In this document: positions 32,090-39,448 of the stretch, piece after piece
Position numbering within the stretch: position 1 is the first letter of the stretch
How the letters are laid out: every line of letters starts with the position of its first letter
From: an uncultured Pseudomonadota bacterium
GTDB taxonomy: Bacteria > Myxococcota_A > UBA796 > SXON01
Reading direction: 5' to 3'
DNA length: 47,952 nt
NCBI GenBank assembly: GCA_903891165.1
Contig: CAITDR010000674.1
Location: 1-47,952 of the forward strand
The notes under the pieces: generated by a model
What the model saw: only the letters and a program-made list of their open reading frames with translations
The model's database searches: none
What the model was told of the DNA's origin: nothing
Position numbers and translations under genes: made by a program

Positions 32090-32109
32090 CAGTGGTGCCG
32101 TCACCACTG
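32090..32109 (-). terminator. hairpin after secA
   Basis: CAGTGGTG and CACCACTG form an 8-bp perfect stem with a 4-base loop, 9 bases after the secA stop. There is no T-run, so if it terminates transcription it does so without a classical tail. A second small stem (CTTGC/GCAAG) follows at 32071-32085. Confidence 0.5.
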
Positions 32110-32118
32110 CACGATCCA

Positions 32119-35100
32119 CTACACCGCCTCAGAGTCCTTTTTGGGACTGTCTTCCTCAAAAACAGACCTGCTGACCTCGCTGGTGTCGGCGTCCTGGGGC
32201 ACCACTTCGCTGGTGTCCTGGGTGTCGGCGTCGCTGGTGTCCAGACTGTCCGCGATCCCACTGCCATCGATGCTGTCGGTACCAACCAGGCCGCTGTTCC
32301 AGCTGCCCTCGGCGACGGTGGCGGGCACATCGTCGAAGACGGCATCCACCACCCCATCCTCGTGGGTGGGCAGGTAGCTGACATCGGCAGAGGTGGGATC
32401 CGGCGGGGTCTCGCTGTACTCCGGCGGGCTCGCGGCTGCCGCCAGCTCTGCTCCCAGACCTGCCAGCAGGCCATCTGCAGAGGAAGAACCGTTCTTCTTT
32501 GGATCCTCCGACTCCAGGTAGCAACACTTCTTGAACTTCTGACCACTGCCACAGGGACAGGGATCGTTGCGACGGATGTTGTACTCCATCGCAAAAAGAC
32601 GTGCTTCCGCGCCCTTGGCAGGCTGGCGGGGGGGCGGCGGCGCGGTAAAGACGATGGGCTCAGGGTTGCGTACCGGGGGAGGCGCGGGAGACTCCTGCTC
32701 CTCCAGCGCGGCCGCCTCCAGCTCACGCGCGAGCTGGCCCGAGGCCATCCGCTGGGCCATGGCCTTGCTGGCGCCACCACCCGCCGCTTCCGCCACCTGG
32801 GGCTGGAGACGCAGGAGGTTTTTCATGACCGCTTCGTCGCGAAGCGAAGACATCAACATATACATGTTGTAGGCTTCCTTCTTGTACTCCAAGAGCGGGT
32901 TTCGCTGGCCATAGCCGCGAAGTCCGATGCCGTCCCGGAGCCGGTCGATGGCGAGGAGGTGGTCCTTCCAGAACTGATCGGCGTAGAACAGCAACATCTG
33001 CCGTTCGATGTTCCGCATCAGGTCTGTGCCGACCTCGGCTTCCTTGGCTACATAGCCAGCGGCTGCCTCTTTTTCGAGGCGCTCTTGCAACTCGACGCGG
33101 GCGTACTCGCGCAGGGCCTCCGGGCTCTCCTCCCACTTGAGGGCAAAAATCTCTTCGATCCGGCGGAGGAAGGAGGTGGTGTCCCACAGATCTGCGGCGG
33201 CACTTGCGGGGATAAACTCGTCCATCAAGTCGTCGCAGAGGTGACGAATGGACTCCAACATCATCTCCCGTGCATTTTCGCCCTGCAGCGCGTGACGACG
33301 CAGCTCGTAGACCGCTTTCCGCTGGAGGTTCATGACATCGTCATATTCCAGCAGGTTTTTCCGCATGTTGAAGTGGTGGCCTTCCACCCGGCGCTGCGCC
33401 TCTTCGATGGAGCGGGTGACCCAGCGGTGTTCGATGGGCTCCTCGTCTTTCATGCCCGCCATCTGCATAAAACCGCGCATGCGGTCGTTGGCAAAGAGGC
33501 GCATCAGGTCGTCTTCCAGGGAGAGGAAGAAGCGGGAAAGCCCAGGATCTCCCTGACGACCGGCACGGCCGCGAAGCTGGTTGTCGATACGACGACTTTC
33601 GTGCCGCTCGGTACCAAGGATGAACAGCCCCCCGCAGGCGACAACATCCTCGCGCTCACGCTCGACCTGTACCCGGTATTTCTCGACTGCCGACTTCCAC
33701 ATCTCCGGAGAGGCACCGCTGCCCACTTCGAGGCGCGCCAGACCTTCGGGGTCGCCGCCGAGCTTGATGTCGGTGCCACGACCGGCCATATTCGTGGAGA
33801 TGGTCACCGAGCCCTTGCGACCGGCCTGCGCGACGATCTCCGCCTCGCGGGCATGGTTTTTGGCGTTCAGGATTTCGTAGGGAATCCCCTTCCGCTGGAG
33901 CATACGCTCCACGATCTCGGATTTTTCCACCGAGGTGGTGCCGACCAGGACCGGCTGGCCGCGCTGGTGGGCCTCCTCGATCTCCTTCATCACGCGCTGG
34001 AATTTCCCCGCTTGTGAGAAGTAGACTACATCTTCCATGTCCTTGCGGATCATGTTGCGGTTGGTGGGGATGGGCACCACCTCCAGCTTGTAGATATTTC
34101 CGAATTCCTCGGCTTCCGTCTCGGCAGTTCCGGTCATACCCGCGAGTTTGCCGTACATGCGGAAGAAGTTCTGGAAGGTAACGGTGGCGTAGGTCTGGGT
34201 CTCCGCCTCCACGTTCACGCGCTCCTTGGCTTCGATGGCCTGATGCAGACCATCGGACCAGCGACGACCCGGCATCAAACGCCCGGTATGCTCGTCTACG
34301 ATCACCACCTTGCCCTGCTGGACAACGTAGTCTTTGTCGCGACGGAAGAGGAAGTGGGCCTTGAGCGCCTGGCTGACGTGGTGCAACAGCTCCATATGCG
34401 TGGGATCGTAGAGATTCTCTACCCCAAGCTGGGCTTCTACCTTATCCACACCTTCATCGGTCAGGCTGACCGCGCGCTGCTCTTCGTCAACCGTGAAGTC
34501 CACCTCCTTCTGCAGGAGGGGAATGATCTTGTCGATCTCGCCGTAGCGCGAAACATCTTCCGACGCAGGACCGGAGATGATCAAGGGAGTACGTGACTCA
34601 TCGATGAGGATGGAGTCCACTTCGTCCACAATCGCGAAGTGGTGGCCACGCTGCACATACTCTTCGATCCGGAACTTCATGTTGTCCCGGAGGTAGTCGA
34701 AGCCAAATTCGTTATTGGTGCCGTAGGTGATGTCCGAGGCATAAGCATCACGCTTGATTCGCTCATTACGCTCATTGGACAAAATGGTGCCCGAGCTCAG
34801 ACCCAAAAAGCGGTAGAGGCGACCCATCCACTCGGCGTCGCGGGCAGCGAGGTAGTCGTTCACGGTGACGACGTGGACCCCTTTTCCGACCAGCGCGTTG
34901 AGGTAGACCGGGCAGGTGGCCACCAAGGTCTTGCCTTCGCCGGTCTTCATCTCGGCAACCATGCCACGATGAAGCACCATTCCGCCGATCATCTGCACGT
35001 CGTAGTGACGCATATCCAGCACGCGCCGGGAGGCTTCGCGGACCACCGCAAAGGCATCCGGAAGCAGGTCGTCCAGCGGCATGCCGTTTGCGATCTTCTG

Positions 35101-35259
35101 CTGGAATTCGGGAGTACATGCCTTCAGCTGTTCGTCACTGAGCGCTTTGTACTTGCCTTCCAGGTCATTGATCTGAACGACGACTGGTCGCATTCTCTTA
35201 ATGAGGCGGTCCGCAGATGTGCCGAACACGCGCTTGATGACTGTATCGAGACCCAGCAT
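32119..35259 (-). CDS. secA: preprotein translocase ATPase SecA with long acidic C-terminal extension
   Basis: SecA drives protein export through SecYEG. The 1046-residue protein has the P-loop TGEGKT at residues 106-111, an IVDEVDS Walker B, the preprotein-crosslinking domain, and the QLRGRAGRQGDPG motif VI. A SEC-C zinc motif (CPCGSGQKFKKCC) lies near residue 900. In most SecA proteins this is almost the end; here about 130 more residues follow, rich in Asp, Ser, Thr and Glu, with no recognisable fold. I start at ATG 35259 (MLGLDTVIKRVFG), preceded by AAGGACGG. Gene order with the M23 peptidase upstream is loose (56 bp). Confidence 0.97.
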   Translation of the reverse strand: MLGLDTVIKRVFGTSADRLIKRMRPVVVQINDLEGKYKALSDEQLKACTPEFQQKIANGMPLDDLLPDAFAVVREASRRVLDMRHYDVQMIGGMVLHRGMVAEMKTGEGKTLVATCPVYLNALVGKGVHVVTVNDYLAARDAEWMGRLYRFLGLSSGTILSNERNERIKRDAYASDITYGTNNEFGFDYLRDNMKFRIEEYVQRGHHFAIVDEVDSILIDESRTPLIISGPASEDVSRYGEIDKIIPLLQKEVDFTVDEEQRAVSLTDEGVDKVEAQLGVENLYDPTHMELLHHVSQALKAHFLFRRDKDYVVQQGKVVIVDEHTGRLMPGRRWSDGLHQAIEAKERVNVEAETQTYATVTFQNFFRMYGKLAGMTGTAETEAEEFGNIYKLEVVPIPTNRNMIRKDMEDVVYFSQAGKFQRVMKEIEEAHQRGQPVLVGTTSVEKSEIVERMLQRKGIPYEILNAKNHAREAEIVAQAGRKGSVTISTNMAGRGTDIKLGGDPEGLARLEVGSGASPEMWKSAVEKYRVQVEREREDVVACGGLFILGTERHESRRIDNQLRGRAGRQGDPGLSRFFLSLEDDLMRLFANDRMRGFMQMAGMKDEEPIEHRWVTRSIEEAQRRVEGHHFNMRKNLLEYDDVMNLQRKAVYELRRHALQGENAREMMLESIRHLCDDLMDEFIPASAAADLWDTTSFLRRIEEIFALKWEESPEALREYARVELQERLEKEAAAGYVAKEAEVGTDLMRNIERQMLLFYADQFWKDHLLAIDRLRDGIGLRGYGQRNPLLEYKKEAYNMYMLMSSLRDEAVMKNLLRLQPQVAEAAGGGASKAMAQRMASGQLARELEAAALEEQESPAPPPVRNPEPIVFTAPPPPRQPAKGAEARLFAMEYNIRRNDPCPCGSGQKFKKCCYLESEDPKKNGSSSADGLLAGLGAELAAAASPPEYSETPPDPTSADVSYLPTHEDGVVDAVFDDVPATVAEGSWNSGLVGTDSIDGSGIADSLDTSDADTQDTSEVVPQDADTSEVSRSVFEEDSPKKDSEAV

Positions 35260-35315
35260 CGTCCGTCCTTGGTATCGGTGGGGTGCCACCGGAAGCGGCG
35301 GTTAACCTGTGTACG

Positions 35316-36212
35316 TCAGGGGAGGTAGTCAAGAGGGTCTACACGTTCTCCATCAACGATCAATTCATAGTGCAGGTGCGGCCCGGTGCTGAGCCCGGTG
35401 TTCCCCACCAGGGCCAGTACCTGACCCTCCTCCACCCGTTCCCCCTCTTCCACCAGCAGCACCGATGCGTGGCAATAGCGGGAGAGCACCCCGCCCCCGT
35501 GGTCGAGCACCACCATCTGTCCGTGACCGCTGTCCCAGCCGGAAAAGAGTACTTTCCCCCGGTTGGTGGCCAGGATCGGCTCCCCTATCGGCGCGCCAAT
35601 ATCGACGCCCCCGTGCAGCGTCCAGTCCCCGGTAAAAGGGGAGGCCCTCCAACCGAATCCGGAGGTGACAATGCCCTCCACCGGCCAGATACCCGGCAGC
35701 ACCGACTGCTGCGCATGCAGGGCATCCAGGGCCTGATCGATGTAGGCGCCGTCCACCGTCGTGATGGCATCCTCCAACAGACCCACCTCGTCCATCATAA
35801 AAAGAGCGTCATCCGTGATAGTTTTCCCCGGCGTCCGGTCCAAACGGGCCTGTTGCTCCTCCGGACTCAGCGGCCCCATCCCTGGCAGGGCGCCCGCAGC
35901 CTCCAGTTCGCGAAGGCGCTGCTCCCAGGCCTGGATCTTCCGGGTGCTGTCGCGCAGTTCCTCCAAGCGCTGGCGCGTCTCCACCACCTGCTCGCGCAGC
36001 AGGTTGTTCTCCGTCTGGACGCGTCGCATCTGTAGTGCCTTCGGAAAGGACCACAGGGTCGCCGAAAGACTAAGGAGGAGGAGGAAGATGGAGGAAAGAC
36101 CAATCGCCAAAAGGCCTCGAATCCTCCCCTGAGCCATACTCAGCTGGCGCACCTCGCCCCGGCCACCCTCGGGCACCAGGAGCAGGGTCCAGCGTCGGGA
36201 CTCAGACTTCAT
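35316..36212 (-). CDS. M23 (LytM) metallopeptidase with membrane anchor and coiled coil
   Basis: A 298-residue envelope protein for peptidoglycan cleavage or for activating amidases. A transmembrane segment at 33-55 is followed by a coiled coil at about 58-106 and a C-terminal LytM domain: SGFGWRASP, HGGVDIGAP (zinc ligands His200 and Asp204), GHGQMVVLDHG and GPHLHYE (third ligand His). All three zinc ligands are present, so activity is likely. Its start overlaps the PP2C stop by 11 bp; it ends 56 bp before secA. Confidence 0.92.
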   Translation of the reverse strand: MKSESRRWTLLLVPEGGRGEVRQLSMAQGRIRGLLAIGLSSIFLLLLSLSATLWSFPKALQMRRVQTENNLLREQVVETRQRLEELRDSTRKIQAWEQRLRELEAAGALPGMGPLSPEEQQARLDRTPGKTITDDALFMMDEVGLLEDAITTVDGAYIDQALDALHAQQSVLPGIWPVEGIVTSGFGWRASPFTGDWTLHGGVDIGAPIGEPILATNRGKVLFSGWDSGHGQMVVLDHGGGVLSRYCHASVLLVEEGERVEEGQVLALVGNTGLSTGPHLHYELIVDGERVDPLDYLP

Positions 36213-36960
36213 CCACCCGGGCGATCACGCAGGTGATGTTGTCGTCCCCACCGCGATCACAGGCCTGCTGGATCAGGGCGCGCGCCGCCTCCTGGGGGGA
36301 GAGCGACCGGGCGGATTCGCCCATGTCGGCGGGCTCGACCAGGTTGGAGAGGCCATCGGAGCAGAGGAGGAAGCGGTCGCCGCGTCGCACCGCGCGCACC
36401 TGCACGTCTATCTCCACATCCTCGGTGTAGCCCAGGGAACGTGTGATGATATTTTTGTGCTTGTGGTTACGGGCCTGCTCCGGGGTCAACAGGCCGGCAC
36501 GGATTTTTTCGTTTACCAAGGAGTGATCTTCGGTGAGCTGCTCGATCCGGCCATCGCGGATCAGGTAGCCTCGGCTGTCGCCGACGTGGCCGATAAAGGC
36601 ATTCCCACCGTCCACCATCAGCACCAAGCAGGTGGTGCCCATTCCCTTATATTCCTGCTCCACCAAGGCTTTTTCGAAGATGCGCTTGCCCGCCAGACGA
36701 ATGGCATAGCGCAGGCGCTCGCGGGAGACTTCAATGCTCCCCTCTTCGCGGGCGGCTTCAATCTCCGGGGTGGTGTCGGAGGAGGACAGCACTTCCTCCA
36801 CCGTGTTCACCGCGATCGCGCTGGCAAACTCACCACCGGCATGCCCCCCCATACCATCACACACGACGAAGAGGTTCAACTCGTCGTTGATCAGGAAGTT
36901 ATCCTCGTTGTTGGTCCTTTTGACCCCAACATCGGTCATCCCGCAGGAGGTGATGCGCAT
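36202..36960 (-). CDS. PP2C-type serine/threonine protein phosphatase
   Basis: A 252-residue Stp/PrpC-like phosphatase. The metal and phosphate sites are RTNNEDNF (Arg15, Asp20), VCDGMGGHAGG (Asp35), HVGDSRGYL, LLCSDGLSNL and GGDDNITCV. All metal ligands are present. Such enzymes reverse Hanks-type kinase signalling, although no kinase lies in this window. It is coupled to the M23 peptidase gene by an 11-bp overlap and is divergent from the LuxR gene. Confidence 0.95.
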   Translation of the reverse strand: MRITSCGMTDVGVKRTNNEDNFLINDELNLFVVCDGMGGHAGGEFASAIAVNTVEEVLSSSDTTPEIEAAREEGSIEVSRERLRYAIRLAGKRIFEKALVEQEYKGMGTTCLVLMVDGGNAFIGHVGDSRGYLIRDGRIEQLTEDHSLVNEKIRAGLLTPEQARNHKHKNIITRSLGYTEDVEIDVQVRAVRRGDRFLLCSDGLSNLVEPADMGESARSLSPQEAARALIQQACDRGGDDNITCVIARVDEV

Positions 36961-37034
36961 GCCGTCTTCCTCAGCCGCAAATGGGCTTCTGGCCGCTTAG
37001 CCTGTCTGGGCGGGCACTGCACCCCTGGCGCAGA

Positions 37035-37073
37035 AGGTTCCCGCTGCCCGGGGGGCGGGAGGCGCGGGAACCT
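37035..37073. repeat. 10-bp inverted repeat between PP2C and LuxR genes
   Basis: AGGTTCCCGC (37035-37044) and GCGGGAACCT (37064-37073) are fully complementary with a 19-base G-rich loop. It lies about 135-173 bp upstream of the LuxR start point predicted from the sigma-54-type motif. It may be an activator site, an operator or a transcript hairpin. The rest of the 249-bp gap shows nothing else clear apart from the promoter match. Confidence 0.55.
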
Positions 37074-37181
37074 GTGGGATTTCGCACGGCGAGCCCGTAG
37101 GCGGAGGGGCATTTGCCACAGGTCTACGGCAGGATCCACGGTTAAAGGTACACTCCTCGGCAGCCTGACCGACCCCCGAGT

Positions 37182-37197
37182 TGGCACGGATCCTGCT
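37182..37197 (+). promoter_or_regulatory. sigma-54-like promoter before the LuxR gene
   Basis: TGGCAC-GGATC-CTGCT matches the RpoN consensus with one mismatch in the -12 box (C for T) and correct 12-bp GG to GC spacing. The predicted start point (about 37208) is only two bases before the ATG at 37210, so the mRNA would be leaderless. Confidence 0.5.
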
Positions 37198-37209
37198 TGA
37201 GACCTGGCC

Positions 37210-37707
37210 ATGTCTGCATCCATCCTTTTGACCGATGCCCAAGGGCGACTGAAAGCCGCCAATGAGGCGGCCCGGGAGCTGCTTGGCCTGCCGGAGAACC
37301 TCCAGGGCCTGCATTGTCGGCTTGCGGTCCATGCAAAAGACGAAAGTGGAAGATCTCCCTGTGATCTCTGCCAGCACGACTCCCTGGGGGCCAGCGAGCA
37401 GCGGGAACACAGCAACCTGCAGGTGAACGGTCAGTCGGTAGAGATGATCTGCTCGGGAATGGGCGATCAGCGGGTGATCACCCTGCTTTCTCTGGACTCT
37501 CCGCCCGAGGGGGCGAACCTGAGCCCGCGGGAACGTGAGGTCCTGGTGCTGGTGGCGCGCGGACTGACCACCGCAAAAATCGCCGACCGGCTGGGTCTGG
37601 GCTATCCCACCGTCCGCACTCACATGGAACACATCCGCGAGAAACTGGGCGTTCGAACGCGTGCTCAGGCGGTCGCACGCGCACTGGCGTTACGACTGAT
37701 CGAGTAG
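37210..37707 (+). CDS. PAS-like sensor fused to LuxR-type DNA-binding domain
   Basis: A 165-residue regulator. Residues 1-92 resemble a PAS domain (SILLTDAQGRLKAANEAARE, LLGLPENL) and contain four cysteines: Cys36, Cys51-x2-Cys54 and Cys81. The rest is a LuxR/FixJ-type helix-turn-helix (LSPREREVLVLVARGLTTAK, TVRTHMEHIREKLGVRTR) at 104-165. No receiver domain with the phospho-accepting Asp is present. The cysteine pattern suggests metal, heme or redox sensing, which is an inference. Its target is unknown. It has a sigma-54-like promoter 13 bp upstream, and its 3' end overlaps the convergent rsmA by 43 bp. Confidence 0.85.
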   Translation: MSASILLTDAQGRLKAANEAARELLGLPENLQGLHCRLAVHAKDESGRSPCDLCQHDSLGASEQREHSNLQVNGQSVEMICSGMGDQRVITLLSLDSPPEGANLSPREREVLVLVARGLTTAKIADRLGLGYPTVRTHMEHIREKLGVRTRAQAVARALALRLIE

Positions 37708-38480
37708 AAGGCTCCGGCCAGACGTCGGAAGTCCGCGAGGCTCAGCACCTCGGCCCGCAGACCGGGGTCGATGGCTGCCTGCTGAAGAAGGGTCGCGGCT
37801 TCTTCACGGCTCATCCCCGAAGAAAGCGCATTCAGAAGTGTCTTCCGGCGTTTGGAGTAGGCCAGCCGGACAATGTGATCAAAGCTGTCCCCGGTAGCCC
37901 CCCCGAAGTCGGGCTCCGCGATCAGCTCGAAGTGCAATACGGTGGAGTCCACCTTCGGAGGAGGCCGAAAGGCGCCTGGACCCAAGGTGATTACCCGCTG
38001 TACCCGCGCACGCGCCTGCACCTGGATGGACAGAGAGCCCACCGCGTCATCGTCGGGTGCGGCGAGGATACGATCGGCAACCTCTTTCTGGAACATCAGG
38101 ACCATCTTGCTGAAATGCTGAGGGTAGTCCAGAAGCCGCAGCAGAATGGGCACCGCCACGTTGTAGGGCAGGTTCGCAACCACCTTCCAACCCCTTCCAG
38201 GACAGACGGCGTCAAAATCCACCTTCATCGCGTCGGCCTGCACCAGCTTGAGGTCGGGCCAACGCTCCTGCAACAGTGCGGCCATGTCGCGGTCCAGCTC
38301 GATCACCAGCAGATCGGTGCGAGACACCCGGAGGGAGGAGGTCAGCGCCCCCGGTCCCGGACCGATCTCGAGAACCCGGTCTCCCTCGTGCAGCTCGGCC
38401 GCCCGAAGAATACGGTCGATCGCGTCGGTGGAAATCAAAAAATTCTGGCCAAAGCGCTTTTTTGCGTGGGGAAGGCTCAA
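37665..38480 (-). CDS. rsmA: 16S rRNA dimethyladenosine transferase
   Basis: RsmA (KsgA) dimethylates two adjacent adenosines in helix 45 of 16S rRNA. The 271-residue protein starts with KKRFGQNFLIS and has VLEIGPGPGALT for the S-adenosylmethionine site, VQADAMKVDF, the NLPYNVAVPILLR catalytic motif and FRPPPKVDSTVL. The start is TTG 38480, overlapping the tsaD stop as TTGA. The last 13 codons run into the convergent LuxR gene (43 bp overlap). Confidence 0.96.
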   Translation of the reverse strand: MSLPHAKKRFGQNFLISTDAIDRILRAAELHEGDRVLEIGPGPGALTSSLRVSRTDLLVIELDRDMAALLQERWPDLKLVQADAMKVDFDAVCPGRGWKVVANLPYNVAVPILLRLLDYPQHFSKMVLMFQKEVADRILAAPDDDAVGSLSIQVQARARVQRVITLGPGAFRPPPKVDSTVLHFELIAEPDFGGATGDSFDHIVRLAYSKRRKTLLNALSSGMSREEAATLLQQAAIDPGLRAEVLSLADFRRLAGAFYSISRNASARATA

Positions 38481-39448
38481 ACCGGCTCTCCTACTGGCCA
38501 GCGGGGCCGGGCGGTGGTGCTGAGGGGATCATTGCGGCCACGCTGCGCATAGAGTCGTCCAACCAGCGCAATCATGGCAGCGTTGTCCGTGCAGTGGTGA
38601 CGAGGGGGGAGGAAGGCCTGGAGGCCACAGGAGGAGACGGCATGGCGAAGACCGGCATTGGCGGCCACACCTCCGCCGATGCTCACCCGCTCCACCCCCG
38701 TGAGGCGGGCGGCGCGGTGAAGACGATCCACCAGTACCTCCACCACGGCGGCCTGAAAAGAGGCGGCCATATCCTCCGGCCGGGTCTCCGGGTGTTTTTG
38801 GAGCCAGGTCCGAACCGCAGTTTTCAATCCTGCAAAGCTCATATCCATCTCGCCCGCTTTGGGGCGGGGAAGGGGCACCGAGCGTGGATCCCCTTGCGAC
38901 GCCAACCGGTCGATCACGGGGCCGCCGGGATAGCCCAGCCCCATCATACGCGCGACCTTATCAAAAGCTTCACCGGCCGCATCATCTACCGTTTCTGCAA
39001 GGGTCTGGTAGCGGCCCACGTCCTGGGCAAGATAGAGGGTCGTGTGCCCACCACTTACAACGAGTGACAAAAAAGGAAAATACAGATCAGGGTGATCCAG
39101 GAGCGGGGAGAGCAGGTGGCCCTCCAGGTGATTCACAGCAATAAAGGGCACCTTCCAGCCTAACGCCGCTGCCTTGCCAAAGCAGAGGCCCACAAGTACA
39201 GCACCCACAAGGCCCGGCCCGGCAGTCGCCGCCACCACATCGGGCCGCTCGATCCCGGCCGAATCCAGCGCGGCGCGCACCACCGGCACCACCTGCTCGG
39301 CATGGGCACGACTGGCCAATTCGGGAACGACGCCGCCGTAGGCTGCGTGAACCTGCTGCCCATGTACGATGTCCGCGAGAATGCCCTGCCCGGACACCAC
39401 GGCCGCCGCGGTCTCGTCGCAGGAGGACTCGATGCCCAGCACCCTCAT
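38477..39448 (-). CDS. tsaD: tRNA threonylcarbamoyladenosine transferase TsaD
   Basis: TsaD transfers the threonylcarbamoyl group to A37 of tRNAs. The 323-residue protein starts MRVLGIESSCDETAAAVV and has the HxxxH metal motif NHLEGH, SGGHTTLYLA and DDAAGEAFDKVARMMGLGYPGG. The start overlaps the previous stop as ATGA (39445-39448). The gene is in the run of seven coupled genes with the Gld-type ABC proteins and rsmA, while tsaB is 13 kb away. Confidence 0.97.
   Translation of the reverse strand: MRVLGIESSCDETAAAVVSGQGILADIVHGQQVHAAYGGVVPELASRAHAEQVVPVVRAALDSAGIERPDVVAATAGPGLVGAVLVGLCFGKAAALGWKVPFIAVNHLEGHLLSPLLDHPDLYFPFLSLVVSGGHTTLYLAQDVGRYQTLAETVDDAAGEAFDKVARMMGLGYPGGPVIDRLASQGDPRSVPLPRPKAGEMDMSFAGLKTAVRTWLQKHPETRPEDMAASFQAAVVEVLVDRLHRAARLTGVERVSIGGGVAANAGLRHAVSSCGLQAFLPPRHHCTDNAAMIALVGRLYAQRGRNDPLSTTARPRWPVGEPV

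Noticed and set aside
32092..34017. 641-codon open frame on the plus strand opposite secA
   Set aside because: Antisense shadow of secA with no domain pattern.
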